Positions 52,584 through 62,010 of a stretch of DNA of 64,000 nt are shown piece after piece. The notes below the pieces were generated by a model that was given only the letters and a program-made list of their open reading frames with translations, made no database searches and was not told where the DNA came from. The DNA comes from Hamadaea tsunoensis DSM 44101 (GTDB lineage: Bacteria > Actinomycetota > Actinomycetes > Mycobacteriales > Micromonosporaceae): NCBI RefSeq assembly GCF_000428945.1, contig NZ_AUAX01000018.1:62001-126000 (forward strand), read 5' to 3'. The translations under genes and the position numbers were made by a program. The first letter of the stretch is position 1; the number at the start of each line of letters is the position of its first letter.

Positions 52584-55500
52584 GAGCGGCCTCCATGATC
52601 GCTTCATCCACGTCACGGCCGGCCAGTTCGGCCGACCGTCTTGCCTGTAGTACACGTTTGTAGTCGCGGGGCATGACCGTCGAGAACGCCGCCGCGTACC
52701 GTTCCCAGTCGGCGAGAAGCGTCCGGGCCACCACCGACCCGGTCTCGGCCTGGTGGCGCTCCACCAGCGAGCGCAGCTCGACGGCGTCCTGCGCCGACAG
52801 CGGCTCGATGTCGACCATCTCGGTGTTGACCAGCGCCGGGTCCAGATCCAGGACGTGCGCCACCCCGCCGGACATGCCGGCGGCGAAGTTGCGCCCGGTC
52901 GGGCCGAGCACCGCCACGCGGCCGCCGGTCATGTACTCGCACCCGTGGTCGCCGACGCCCTCGACCACCGCCACCGCGCCGGAATTGCGTACGCAGAACC
53001 GCTCGCCGACCCGGCCGCGCAGGAAGAGCTCGCCCGACGTCGCGCCGTAGAGGATGGTGTTGCCGGCGATGATGTTCTCCTCGGCGGCGAACGTCGCGGC
53101 CTCGTGCGGACGGACGATGACCCGGCCGCCGGACAGGCCCTTGGCGACGTAGTCGTTGGCGTCTCCGTAGAGCCGCAGCGTGACGCCCGGCGGCAGGAAC
53201 GCGCCGAAGGACTGGCCCCCGGTGCCGGTGAGCACCACCTCGATGGTGTCGTCGGGCAGTCCCTTGCCGCCGAACACCCGGGTCACCCGGGAGCCGAGCA
53301 TGGTGCCGACGGTCCGGTGGACGTTGCGTACCGGCAGGTCGATCCGGACCGGCCGGCCGTCGGTGAGGGCGGTCTCGGCGAGCCGGATCAGCGTGTTGTC
53401 CAGGGCCTTGTCCAGGCCGTGGTCCTGGCCGACGACCTGGCGCCGCGGCGTGCCTTCGGGGAGCTCGGGCATCGCGAGGATGGGCGACAGGTCCAGCCCG
53501 GCGGCCTTCCAATGATCGAGGGCCGGCCGGACGTCCAGCATCTCGGCGTGCCCGACCGCCTCCGCCAGGCTGCGGAAGCCGAGCTCGGCGAGGTACCGGC
53601 GGACCTCCTCGGCGATGTACTGGAAGAAGGTGACCACGAACTCCGGCTTGCCGTCGAACTTCTTGCGCAGCTCGGGATTCTGCGTGGCCACGCCGACGGG
53701 ACAGGTGTCCAGGTGGCACACGCGCATCATGACGCAGCCCGACACGACCAGCGGCGCGGTCGCGAAGCCGAACTCCTCGGCGCCCAGCAGCGCGGCGACG
53801 ACCACGTCGCGACCGGTCTTCAGCTGGCCGTCGACCTGGACGACGATCCGGTCGCGCAACCCGTTGAGCAGCAGGGTCTGCTGCGTCTCGGCCAGGCCCA
53901 GCTCCCACGGCGCCCCGGCGTGCTTGAGCGAGGTCAGCGGCGACGCGCCGGTGCCGCCGTCGTGCCCGGAGATCAGGACCACGTCGGCGTGCGCCTTGCT
54001 GACCCCGGCTGCGACCGTTCCCACCCCGACCTCGGCGACGAGCTTGACGTGCACCCGCGCCTCGTCGTTGGCGTTCTTCAGGTCGTGGATCAGCTGGGCC
54101 AGGTCCTCGATGGAGTAGATGTCGTGGTGCGGCGGCGGGGAGATCAGGCCGACGCCGGGCGTGGAGTGCCGGGTGCGGGCCACCCACGGGTACACCTTGT
54201 GCGCCGGGAGCTGGCCGCCCTCGCCGGGCTTGGCCCCCTGCGCCATCTTGATCTGGAGGTCGTCGGCGTTGACGAGGTACTCGCTGGTGACCCCGAAGCG
54301 GCCGCTGGCGACCTGCTTGACCGCGCTGCGCCGGTGCGGGTCGTAGAGCCGGTCGACGTCCTCGCCGCCCTCGCCGGTGTTGGACCGCGCGCCGATCGAG
54401 TTCATCGCGATCGCGAGCGTCTCGTGGGCCTCGGCGGAGATGGAACCGTAGGACATCGCGCCGGTGGAGAACCGCCGCACGATGCTCTCGACCGGCTCGA
54501 CCTCGTCGATCGGCACCGGCGGGCGGGCGCCGGACCGCAGCTCGAACAGGCCCCGCAGGGTGGCCGCCTGCCGCGACAGGGCGTCCACGGTGGCGGTGTA
54601 CTTCTCGAACACCTCGAACCGCCGGGTACGCGTCGCGTGCTGCAGCAGGAACACCGTCTCCGGGTTGAACAGGTGCAGTTCGCCGTCGCGCCGCCACTGG
54701 TACTCCCCGCCGGTCTCCAGCCGGCGGTGGGCGGTGCGGGAGGCGTCGTCCTGCCAGGCGCGCGCGTGCCGGGCGGCGACCTCGGCGTGCACCTCCTCGA
54801 TCCCGATCCCGCCGAGCCGGCTCGACGTGCCGGTGAAGTACCGGCCGACGAGCTCGTCCGACAGGCCGATCGCCTCGAAGACCTGCGCGCCGATGTAGGA
54901 GGCGACCGTGGAGATGCCCATCTTGGACATGACCTTCAGGACGCCCTTGCCCATCGCCTTGACGTAGTTGCGCACGGCCTTGTCCAGGTCCACGCCGGCC
55001 AGCTCGCCGCCGGCAACCATGTCCTCAATGGACTCGAAGGCAAGGTACGGGTTGACGGCGGAGGCGCCGTAGCCCAGCAGGAGCGCCATGTGGTGCACCT
55101 CGCGGGCGTCGCCGGCCTCGGTCACCAGGGCCACCACGTTGCGGGTCCGCTCGCGGATGAGGTGATGGTGTACGCAGGCCGTCAGCAGCAGCGACGGGAT
55201 CGGCGCCAGATCGGCGGTGGAGTCCCGGTCGGACAGGATGATCAGCCGGGCCCCGTCGTCGACGGCCTCGGAGACGTGCCGGCAGATCTCCACCAGCCGC
55301 GCCTTGAGCCCCTCGCCGCCGTCGCGTACGCGGTAGAGGCCCGAGACGGTGACCGCCTGGAACTCCGGCAGGTCGCCGTCGTCGTCGACGTGGATCAGCT
55401 TGGCGAGCTCGTCGTTGTCCAGCACGGGGAACGGCAGGACGATCTGGCGGCAGGATTCCGCCGACGGCGCGAGCAGGTTGCGCTCCGGCCCGATCGTGTG

Positions 55501-57144
55501 CTCGACCGAGGTCACGATCTCCTCCCGGATCGCGTCCAGCGGCGGATTCGTCACCTGCGCGAACAGCTGGCTGAAGTAGTCGAAGAGCAGCCGCGGCCGC
55601 CGCGACAGCACCGCGATCGGGGTGTCGGTGCCCATCGACCCGATCGGCTCGGCGCCGTTGCGCGCCGCGGGGCTGAGCAGGATCCGCAGCTCCTCCTCGG
55701 TGTAGCCGAACGTGAGCTGGCGGCGCAGCACCGCCTCGTGGCCGTAGGTGACGTGCTCCCGGTCGGGCAGGTCGGCCAGCCGCATCAGGCCGGTACGCAG
55801 CCAGTCGGCGTACGGGTGCTCGGCGGCGAGCCCGGACTTGATCTCCTCGTCGCCGACGATCCGCCCGGCGGCCGTGTCGACGAGGAACATCCGGCCCGGC
55901 TGCAGCCGCCCCTTCGCCACGACCGAGGCCGGATCGAGGTCGAGGACACCCGCCTCGCTGGCGAACACCACGAAATCGTCGCTGGTACGCCACCACCGGG
56001 CCGGCCGCAGCCCGTTGCGGTCCAGGACGGCGCCGACCTGCGTACCGTCGGTGAACGCGACGCAGGCCGGGCCGTCCCACGGCTCCATCACCGAGGCGTG
56101 GAACTCGTAGAAGGCGCGCCGCGCCGGGTCCATCGCGGCGTTGTTCTCCCAGGCCTCCGGGATCATCATGAGCACCGCGTGGGCCAGCGGGCGACCGCCC
56201 AGGTGCAGCAGTTCGAGGACCTCGTCGAAGCTCGCCGAGTCGCTCGCGCCCGGGGTGCAGATGGGGAACAGGCGGCGCAGATCGCCCGGAATCAGGTCGC
56301 TGTCGAGCAGGGCTTCCCGCGCGCGCATCCAGTTCCGGTTGCCGTTGATCGTGTTGATCTCGCCGTTGTGCGCGATGTAGCGGTACGGATGCGCGAGCGG
56401 CCAGCTCGGGAAGGTGTTGGTGGAGAAGCGGCTGTGGACCAGCGCGATCGCGCTCGCCAGCCGCGGGTCGGACAGGTCCGGGAAGAACGCCGGGAGCTGG
56501 TCGGTGGTCAGCATCCCCTTGTAGACCAGCGTACGGGCGGACAGCGAGGAGAAGTACACCTCGGCGCCGCGCTCGCGGGTCTCCCGCTCGACCCGGCGCC
56601 GCACCACGAACGCCAGCCGCTCCAGGGCCGGCCCGGTACCGCCGGCGATGAACAGCTGGGCGAAGTGCGGCTGCACCGAGCGGGCCGACGGGCCGAGGTC
56701 GGCGCCCTGCGCGTCGGTGGGCAGGTCGCGCCAGCCGAGGAGCTCGACGCCCTCCTCGGCGGCGATCCGCTCGACGACCTCGACGGCCCGGGCGCGCCGC
56801 TCAGGGTCGGCGGGCAGGAACGCGTTGCCCACGGCGTAGGTCGGCTCCCCGGCCGCGGTGGGCTCGGGCAGGGCGAACCCGGCGACCGCGCGCAGGAAGG
56901 CGTCCGGCACCTGCAGCAGGATGCCCGCGCCGTCACCGGAGTTGGCCTCGCTGCCCGCGGCGCCGCGGTGCTCCAGGTTGCGCAGCACGGTCAGGCCCGC
57001 CTCGACGATCGCGTGCGAGCGCCGGCCGCGCGCGTCCACCACGAAGGCGACGCCGCAGGAGTCGTGTTCGTGGGCCGGGTCGTACAGGCCTTGAGGGTGC
57101 GGGGCAGCGGAAAATGTCACGGGTCGGCTCCTGACAAACGTCAT
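52576..57144 (-). CDS. gltB: Glutamate synthase (NADPH) large subunit
   Basis: 1522 residues, full length. A short propeptide precedes the nucleophile C30 ([16 protein letters not shown]), which hydrolyses glutamine. The central domain and the FMN synthase domain follow (GGMSxGSIS-like [82 protein letters not shown] for the 3Fe-4S cluster), then the beta-helix ([18 protein letters not shown]). It makes glutamate from glutamine plus 2-oxoglutarate and so assimilates the ammonia released by urease. A GlnR-like half-site lies about 85 bp upstream. Confidence 0.98.
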   Translation of the reverse strand: MTFVRSRPVTFSAAPHPQGLYDPAHEHDSCGVAFVVDARGRRSHAIVEAGLTVLRNLEHRGAAGSEANSGDGAGILLQVPDAFLRAVAGFALPEPTAAGEPTYAVGNAFLPADPERRARAVEVVERIAAEEGVELLGWRDLPTDAQGADLGPSARSVQPHFAQLFIAGGTGPALERLAFVVRRRVERETRERGAEVYFSSLSARTLVYKGMLTTDQLPAFFPDLSDPRLASAIALVHSRFSTNTFPSWPLAHPYRYIAHNGEINTINGNRNWMRAREALLDSDLIPGDLRRLFPICTPGASDSASFDEVLELLHLGGRPLAHAVLMMIPEAWENNAAMDPARRAFYEFHASVMEPWDGPACVAFTDGTQVGAVLDRNGLRPARWWRTSDDFVVFASEAGVLDLDPASVVAKGRLQPGRMFLVDTAAGRIVGDEEIKSGLAAEHPYADWLRTGLMRLADLPDREHVTYGHEAVLRRQLTFGYTEEELRILLSPAARNGAEPIGSMGTDTPIAVLSRRPRLLFDYFSQLFAQVTNPPLDAIREEIVTSVEHTIGPERNLLAPSAESCRQIVLPFPVLDNDELAKLIHVDDDGDLPEFQAVTVSGLYRVRDGGEGLKARLVEICRHVSEAVDDGARLIILSDRDSTADLAPIPSLLLTACVHHHLIRERTRNVVALVTEAGDAREVHHMALLLGYGASAVNPYLAFESIEDMVAGGELAGVDLDKAVRNYVKAMGKGVLKVMSKMGISTVASYIGAQVFEAIGLSDELVGRYFTGTSSRLGGIGIEEVHAEVAARHARAWQDDASRTAHRRLETGGEYQWRRDGELHLFNPETVFLLQHATRTRRFEVFEKYTATVDALSRQAATLRGLFELRSGARPPVPIDEVEPVESIVRRFSTGAMSYGSISAEAHETLAIAMNSIGARSNTGEGGEDVDRLYDPHRRSAVKQVASGRFGVTSEYLVNADDLQIKMAQGAKPGEGGQLPAHKVYPWVARTRHSTPGVGLISPPPHHDIYSIEDLAQLIHDLKNANDEARVHVKLVAEVGVGTVAAGVSKAHADVVLISGHDGGTGASPLTSLKHAGAPWELGLAETQQTLLLNGLRDRIVVQVDGQLKTGRDVVVAALLGAEEFGFATAPLVVSGCVMMRVCHLDTCPVGVATQNPELRKKFDGKPEFVVTFFQYIAEEVRRYLAELGFRSLAEAVGHAEMLDVRPALDHWKAAGLDLSPILAMPELPEGTPRRQVVGQDHGLDKALDNTLIRLAETALTDGRPVRIDLPVRNVHRTVGTMLGSRVTRVFGGKGLPDDTIEVVLTGTGGQSFGAFLPPGVTLRLYGDANDYVAKGLSGGRVIVRPHEAATFAAEENIIAGNTILYGATSGELFLRGRVGERFCVRNSGAVAVVEGVGDHGCEYMTGGRVAVLGPTGRNFAAGMSGGVAHVLDLDPALVNTEMVDIEPLSAQDAVELRSLVERHQAETGSVVARTLLADWERYAAAFSTVMPRDYKRVLQARRSAELAGRDVDEAIMEAARG

Positions 57145-57717
57145 GCGCCAGCGTGGCTGTGATCATGAGTTTGGGGGGAGGGACGACATCGGCCCAGCGG
57201 GTTGCATGGAGCGTACACAACCCGCCGCGTTTCCGTAAGGTAACAACTCGGTCGACAGCGGGTGCAAGTGCCCGCCGGCAGTTCCGGGCGCCGAGCCCTC
57301 CCGCCGCACTGAAATCCCAGTTCATGAGATGGGCCGCCCACTGCCCGGGCACCGCCCACCGTGCCCAGATCGAGCATGCCGGTCAGGCGGTCGCCGTCGA
57401 CCCACCGCCTCGACAACCATCGATCAATGGCGACCGCGTGCCCTTGCTTCGTCCTCATCGAGGGAGAGATGGTTTCCTAGGACGCTCTACGGGTTGTGAC
57501 GCGTACTCGCATCGCCCAAGCAAGCCACGCACCCGAATGTGGTCGCCTAGTCCGATGATGTGTTGCCGGCAGCATCGGCTCGGGCTCGCGCAGGCGCCTC
57601 GTGTTGATCGTGTCTGTCCGTTGTGGACGCTATGCGTACGGTTACTGCGGTCTGGCCTGCGGTTTTGTCCCCGATCTTGGGTCTGGTTTTGTCGTAGGTG
57701 ATGGTTAGGGTCGGGGT
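57145..57717. other. 573-bp intergenic region between gltB and the DUF222/HNH gene
   Basis: No convincing gene on either strand. It contains the GlnR-like site at 57229-57244 in the gltB leader, and at 57442-57470 a copy of the leader sequence CCTTGCT followed by CATCGAGGGAGAGAT that also precedes the membrane-protein gene at 60255. In this copy the following ATG opens only three codons before TAG. It may be the left-over start of a lost gene. Confidence 0.6.
57229..57244 (-). promoter_or_regulatory. GlnR-type half-site upstream of gltB
   Basis: On the minus strand the sequence is GTTAC-CTTACG-GAAAC, a perfect match to the GTnAC-N6-GAAAC half of the GlnR consensus. It ends about 85 bp upstream of the gltB start codon. 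The second half expected 22 bp on is poor. GlnR is the global nitrogen regulator of actinomycetes. Confidence 0.65.
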
Positions 57718-59211
57718 GTGAGTGAGGCGTTGGTCGCGGCGGTGCAGGAGCTGTTGGTGGCTCCGTTGTCGTCGCTGCCCGACGACGCGCTCGTGGCTGA
57801 GTTGTCGGCTGTTTTCGCCGTGACGCAGCGGTTGACGGCCCGGGTCGTGGCGCAGGTCGGTGAGGCCGCCGCTCGTGGTATCCCAGCCCGACACGGAGCT
57901 TCCAGCACCCGGGTATGGCTGGCCGATCTCCTGGCCGTGTCGGTACGGTCGGCGGCCGGCTGGGTGAAACTCGCTGACGCCTTGCCCCGGCAGCCCGTGG
58001 TCGGCGAGGCGTTGGCTTCGGGGGCGTTGAACGCCGAGCAAGCGGGTGCCATCGCCCGGCTGATCGGTGAGCTTCCCCCGGAGGTCGGCGCGGCGGGCAA
58101 GGCCCGCGCCGAACAGGTGCTGACCGACTTGGCGGTGGGGCAGCGCCTGCGGCCGGAAGTCCTGGCCGAGCATCGGCGGGCCGTCCTGGAAGCAGTAGCG
58201 CCCGAGGCTGCTGAGGAGCGGCTCCGCCGGGAGCTGGAACGGGCGAACCGGTCGGCGTTCCACCGACGAGCGTTCACCCTAACCCCCCATGGCGAAGGCG
58301 AATACCGGCTATCGGGAGTCCTGGACAGCGCCGCGGCCGCCTACGTCCGAGCAGCGATCGACCCGATCAGTGCACCCCGATCACTCCTCGGCCGCCCTCC
58401 TACCACCACCGACCCCGCCGCCGCCCCCGAACCGACTGCCGGGGGTTCCGGCTCGGCCGCCGGCGGCTCGGCGGCTGCGGGTCTCGGCTCGGTTGCCGCG
58501 GACTCTGCTGCTGCGGGTCCTGGCTGGGCTGCGGTTCCTGGCTGGGCGGCTGGGGGACCGGGCTCGGCTGCCACGGGCTGGGCTGGTGGTGATCTGGCCG
58601 GACGGCTGGACGGGGCGGTGGACGATGCCGGCCGGGATACCCGTACCGCGGCCGCACGCCGCGCTGATGCCTTGACCTACCTGTGCGCCCAAGCGTTGAT
58701 GGACGGGAACCTGCCCGAGTCCGGTGGCGAACGTCCCCAGCTGGTGGTCACGTTGTCGTGGGAGCAACTGCGGACCAAGTACGGATACGGCATCCTCGAC
58801 ACCGGTGATCTGCTGACCCCGGAGACGGTGCGTCGGCTGTCCTGCGACGCGAAGATCATCCCCGCGGTCCTCGGCGGCGAAGGACAAATCCTCGACGTCG
58901 GCCGAGCCCGACGGCTGATCGACGGCTCGCTACGCCGGGCGCTGGTGTTGCGGGACAGGGGCTGCGCCTGGCCGGGCTGTGATCGCCCGCCCCGCTGGTC
59001 TGAGGGCCACCACATCGTCTCGTGGCAGGACGGCGGACCGACCAGCCTCGACAACTCGGTCCTCCTCTGCGGCTACCACCACCGCGAAATCCACCGCGGC
59101 GCCTGGGAAGTCCACATCAACGCCCACGACCGGCACCCGGACTTCATCCCACCCAAACACCTCGACCCACTCCAACGACCACGCCGCAACAACCTCCACC
59201 GGCGAACATGA
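57718..59211 (+). CDS. DUF222 / HNH endonuclease family protein (13E12 repeat family)
   Basis: 497 residues from GTG 57718. The N-terminal DUF222 region (about 10-215) includes LARHG/PARHGASSTRVWLADLLAVS and ALASGALNAEQAGAIARL. The C-terminal HNH domain has CAWPGCDRPPRWSEGHHIVSWQDGGPTSLDNSVLLCGYHHREIH, with two Cys pairs and the HH catalytic pair. Between them lies a Gly/Ala/Ser/Trp-rich low-complexity insert (about 240-300; GGSGSAAGG, GPGWAAVPGWAAG) that looks like an expanded repeat. The family is spread in many copies through actinobacterial genomes and its role is unknown. GC appears a little lower than in the operons around it, and repeat DNA follows directly. Confidence 0.9.
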   Translation: MSEALVAAVQELLVAPLSSLPDDALVAELSAVFAVTQRLTARVVAQVGEAAARGIPARHGASSTRVWLADLLAVSVRSAAGWVKLADALPRQPVVGEALASGALNAEQAGAIARLIGELPPEVGAAGKARAEQVLTDLAVGQRLRPEVLAEHRRAVLEAVAPEAAEERLRRELERANRSAFHRRAFTLTPHGEGEYRLSGVLDSAAAAYVRAAIDPISAPRSLLGRPPTTTDPAAAPEPTAGGSGSAAGGSAAAGLGSVAADSAAAGPGWAAVPGWAAGGPGSAATGWAGGDLAGRLDGAVDDAGRDTRTAAARRADALTYLCAQALMDGNLPESGGERPQLVVTLSWEQLRTKYGYGILDTGDLLTPETVRRLSCDAKIIPAVLGGEGQILDVGRARRLIDGSLRRALVLRDRGCAWPGCDRPPRWSEGHHIVSWQDGGPTSLDNSVLLCGYHHREIHRGAWEVHINAHDRHPDFIPPKHLDPLQRPRRNNLHRRT

Positions 59212-59282
59212 AGAGCAAGAGCAGTTGCTCCACCGACGGCGAATGCGTGCGATCACCGACGGGGTCGCCCGGGCCGCGTCCA

Positions 59283-59336
59283 GTCAGCAGGGCGAAGCCG
59301 GTCAGCAGGGCGAAGCCGGTCAGCAGGGCGATGCCA
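59283..59336 (+). repeat. 18-bp tandem repeat, three units
   Basis: GTCAGCAGGGCGAAGCCG occurs twice exactly and a third time with three changes. Translated it reads as a periodic (A)KPVSRA. A sister array lies at 59862-59921 in the same orientation. Confidence 0.9.
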
Positions 59337-59340
59337 GTTA

Positions 59341-59418
59341 GGCCGTGTCTCAAAGCCCGACCGAGCCTTAGGGTCGGGCACGTTCGGCTGGGAGCGCAGC
59401 TGAACGATGCTTTGATAC
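59341..59418. repeat. 78-bp repeat, left copy of an imperfect inverted pair
   Basis: Its reverse complement matches 59777-59854 over all 78 bases without gaps, with 15 mismatches by my count. Read on the minus strand it encodes YQSIVQLRSQPN followed by PDPKARSGFETRP; the partner encodes a closely similar peptide on the plus strand. Mismatches fall mostly at third positions. Confidence 0.85.
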
Positions 59419-59776
59419 GGGCTTAGCCGGAATTGGCGCGGGTAGTCGCCGAGGTTCACCAGTCCCACGCAGCCGCCAAGGGCGTCCCAGTTCACCGTCT
59501 TGCGCGAGCTCCGGTAGTGGTTCCAGTAGCCCAGCAGTTCACCGGAGCCCCGCCGCTCGTCTACCGCATCCGGTGGGCCGAACGCGGCCAGGCATTCCTC
59601 GTACGAGCGCAGGCCAGCGCCTGACTGATCCGGTCCCGGTCGATGACGTCGACCGCACGTGCGCCCAGCGCGACGCCGCCCACCGTGACCGTCGCTGGGT
59701 CGAGGTCGGGCCGGGTGAGCGTGTCGAGCTGCTCCAAGATCTCGATCACCGCCCTAGGCTACGGCGTGATCAATGG

Positions 59777-59854
59777 GTATCAAAGCGTCGACCGGTTGCG
59801 TTCGCAGCCGAACGCGCCCGGTCCGAAGGCTTGGTCAGACTTCGAGACACGGCC
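59777..59854. repeat. 78-bp repeat, right copy of the inverted pair
   Basis: Inverted relative to 59341-59418. The two copies bracket about 360 bp containing the frameshifted gene, and each abuts an 18-bp tandem array on its outer side. No transposase or target duplication is visible. Confidence 0.85.
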
Positions 59855-59861
59855 TAGCAAA

Positions 59862-59921
59862 GCGAAGCCGGTCAGCGGAGCGAAGCCGGTCAGCGGAGCG
59901 AAGCCGGTCAGCGGAGCGAAG
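59862..59921 (+). repeat. 18-bp tandem repeat, three full units plus a partial
   Basis: GCGAAGCCGGTCAGCGGA is repeated three times exactly and followed by GCGAAG. It is the same family as the array at 59283-59336 (AGG versus GGA in the variable triplet). From here to 60254 I see no gene. Confidence 0.9.
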
Positions 59922-60254
59922 TGGGGCGGACTGCGTTGGTGCGCGTCTTGGCCGAGCTCACTTGGCCGAGCTGACTGTTGCCCCGGTCGTGACCTCGACG
60001 GGACTCGTCGGTCCGCCGATCCGGCAGTTCGGCCGCGACCCACAGAATGTCGCCTGGACCATCGACTGCCGTGTGGCCGCGTGCGGTCAACGGCCGCCGC
60101 CCGCCTGGCGACCGGGCCCGCCGATCATTCATGAATCTCTACGGTGGACGGACGTCTGCGACCGTCCATGTGGGAGAGGCGGGCCCCGCTCGTGCCCCGA
60201 TACGTTGCAGCCACCGGGCAGCCTTGCTCGTGGGACGCATCGAGGGAGAGATCT

Positions 60255-60896
60255 GTGAGCGACGACAGCGGGCACAAGGCGGCGCGGCCGCACCGGGCGA
60301 GCCCGTGGGAACTCGGCCCGCAATGGATCATCGCGGTCGCGACGCTGGTGGCGGCGATGACGACGGCAGGCTTCTTCGCCGGTCAGACCGTCGAGCGGTC
60401 GAACAGCCAGAACCCGACGGCGACGACTGCAGCCGTCGCGAGCTCGGCGGCCTCCGTTCCCAGTCCGGCGGCCAGCCCGCTGCCGTCGATCGAGACCAGC
60501 CCGTCCGCGCCGGCGATCGCGCCAGGTACCAAGATCGCTACCTATTCGTTCCAGATCGTCCGCGGGTACGCCGTCCCGCTCGGCGACGGCGCGCCGAAGC
60601 AGGCGGACTTCGTGGGCTACGGCACCGGTGGCGACATCGGGTTCAACGGCAACTACAGCTCGCTCGTCCCGATGGACGCCTCCTACAAGATGATCGGCCT
60701 GGAGGCGACGCCCGCCACCTATCAGGGGTGCACGACGAGCTCGGTGTTCGTGGGCAGCGTACAGATCGTGATCGGGAAGAACTTCTGCCTGCTCAAGCCG
60801 GGCCGGATCATCGGCGGCAAGGTGGTGTCGGCCGGTACGGTGGCCGGCCAGCCGGTCGGCATCGAGATCACGGTCTGGGCGGCACCCGCCTCCTGA
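60255..60896 (+). CDS. Single-pass membrane-anchored protein, unknown function
   Basis: 213 residues from GTG 60255, with a strong GAGGGAGAG upstream. Order: short basic cytoplasmic head (SGHKAARPHRASPWE), one transmembrane helix (about 29-48, IIAVATLVAAMTTAGFFAG), a Ser/Pro/Ala-rich stalk (about 60-100), then an extracellular domain of about 110 residues with two cysteines (GCTTSS and KNFCLLKPG) that could pair. It looks like a surface lipid- or cell-wall-associated domain, but I do not recognise a family. It stands alone between repeat regions. Confidence 0.75.
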   Translation: MSDDSGHKAARPHRASPWELGPQWIIAVATLVAAMTTAGFFAGQTVERSNSQNPTATTAAVASSAASVPSPAASPLPSIETSPSAPAIAPGTKIATYSFQIVRGYAVPLGDGAPKQADFVGYGTGGDIGFNGNYSSLVPMDASYKMIGLEATPATYQGCTTSSVFVGSVQIVIGKNFCLLKPGRIIGGKVVSAGTVAGQPVGIEITVWAAPAS

Positions 60897-60909
60897 GCGT
60901 CGGTCGGTT

Positions 60910-61250
60910 CTTGATCACCGACCGCTAGGACGGCACGGGGGCACGGCGGACCAAGGCCCGTTGATCATTTACCGCCATTACGGCAACGCGACGCCGATTT
61001 CCTTGATCGAGTACCGCCATTGCGGCGAGCGGGCGCCATCCTGCCGGATAGGCGGTACTTGATCAAGGGGATCCGGTATGGAGCGCCGTCATAGCGGTAA
61101 ATGATCACCTACGGTGGGGCCGCCTGGCATGACGGCACGCAGGCTTGATCAAGTTCCCTCCTGCTGCCGAAAACGGGCTGATTTTGCAGCTTCACGGCAC
61201 TTGATCAAGCAATGGAGATCCACTTCAACAGATTCCGGGTACTCGATCAA
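60910..61250. repeat. Cluster of TTGATCA-type palindromic repeats
   Basis: Within this 617-bp gene-free gap the word TGATCA, or near it, recurs at least eight times. Four longer units form a nested inverted structure: A 60961-60984 and B 61003-61026 (TTGATCATTTACCGCCATTACGGC type) forward, C 61045-61066 and D 61085-61107 reversed. A and D differ at two of 23 bases, B pairs with C, and the whole can fold as a large double stem. CTTGATCAAG palindromes follow at 61143 and about 61200. No gene or known family is seen here. Confidence 0.8.
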
Positions 61251-61513
61251 GGAAGCCCCCCGGCGCGCATGTCGCATCTCCACCTCCGCTCCTCGCGCGG
61301 TAGACCGGTCGGCCCTGGGGGTCGCTCTGCCACCTGAGTGGGGCGACGCATCGTTCACCGCCGCCCGGTCGCCACCTCACCCCGGATCCCTGGACTTCGG
61401 CTGATGATCGTTTTCGGTCAAGGGGTCCGGACGGAGAGTGACATTGGACAGAGCATTGTGGACTATCGAAGACCGGGGGACAGGCCGGCCATGATCCTCT
61501 ACGGTCTACTCCC

Positions 61514-61969
61514 ATGTTCAAGACACGCAGGTTCCTCACTCTGGCCGTGGCTGTCGCCGGCCTGGTGGCGGCGACGGGTACCCCGGCCCTCGCCTCGTAC
61601 GACGACAGCTTCGCCACGCACACCGTGACCCCGAGCGACTGCTCGGACAAGAGCGACCCCGCCGGTTACATCTATTTCGTCGACTACGGCGAGGGCGACC
61701 TGAGCAACCCGGCGAAGAACGACGACTACATCACGCTGCGCGACACCTGCGCCAACGGCAACGGCGTACGCGGCTATGCGTTCCTCAACGGGACGTCGCT
61801 GGGTTCCGTCTACAACGGCAAGGGCAACGGCTCGTTCGTGGTCTGGGACCCGTTCGGGAACGTGAAGGCCGGCGACAAGGTCGGCATCGCCATCTGCTCG
61901 GTGAACGGCTCCGGCGGCTCGCCGTACGACTGCAGCAGCGTCTTCGTCTTCGCGAGCGTCGACGGCTGA
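61514..61969 (+). CDS. Small secreted protein with four cysteines
   Basis: 151 residues. A clear signal peptide (KTRR, then LAVAVAGLVAATG, cleavage after A27 in ALA-S) gives a mature protein of about 124 residues. Cys 43, 79, 128 and 140 could form two disulfides. Sequence features such as YITLRDTCANGNGVRGYAFLNG and VKAGDKVGIAICSVNG suggest a small beta-sandwich. No Shine-Dalgarno sequence is visible before ATG 61514. The family is not recognised; similar small secreted proteins are common in actinomycetes. It is followed by a bidirectional hairpin. Confidence 0.8.
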   Translation: MFKTRRFLTLAVAVAGLVAATGTPALASYDDSFATHTVTPSDCSDKSDPAGYIYFVDYGEGDLSNPAKNDDYITLRDTCANGNGVRGYAFLNGTSLGSVYNGKGNGSFVVWDPFGNVKAGDKVGIAICSVNGSGGSPYDCSSVFVFASVDG

Positions 61970-61984
61970 GCCGAGGCGGATGCG

Positions 61985-62010
61985 GGGCGCCACGGCCGAC
62001 CGTGGCGCCC
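61985..62010. terminator. Bidirectional terminator between the secreted-protein gene and hrpB
   Basis: GGGCGCCACGG (61985-61995) pairs perfectly with 62000-62010, with loop CCGA. The right arm touches the hrpB stop codon at 62010-62012. Confidence 0.75.

Larger units (their letters stand above)
59253..59749 (-). pseudogene. Frameshifted hypothetical gene within repeat patch
   Basis: On the minus strand ATG 59749 opens MIEILEQLDTLTRPDLDPATV, then VALGARAVDVIDRDRISQALA, and stops at 59561. Shifting frame near 59605-59620 gives a coherent continuation: LRSYEECLAAFGPPDAVDERR, then ELLGYWNHYRSS, then VNWDALGGCVGLVNLGDYPRQ. The second part has normal high-GC codon use, so a single 1-base indel probably broke one gene. 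The NWDALGGC stretch faintly recalls barstar-type inhibitors, not enough for a call. Its 3' end runs into the 78-bp repeat and the 18-bp tandem repeats, which replace the natural C-terminus. Confidence 0.65.

Noticed and set aside
57145-57717. 182-codon plus-strand frame between gltB and the HNH gene
   Set aside because: Arg/Pro/Ser-rich composition typical of spurious frames, no ribosome site, and it overlaps the gltB promoter region.
59212-60144. CRISPR array from the regularly spaced repeats
   Set aside because: The units are contiguous 18-bp tandem repeats without unique spacers, and no cas gene is present.
61114-61404. 96-codon plus-strand frame in the TTGATCA repeat region
   Set aside because: It reads through the palindromic repeats, has no ribosome site and shows no domain.
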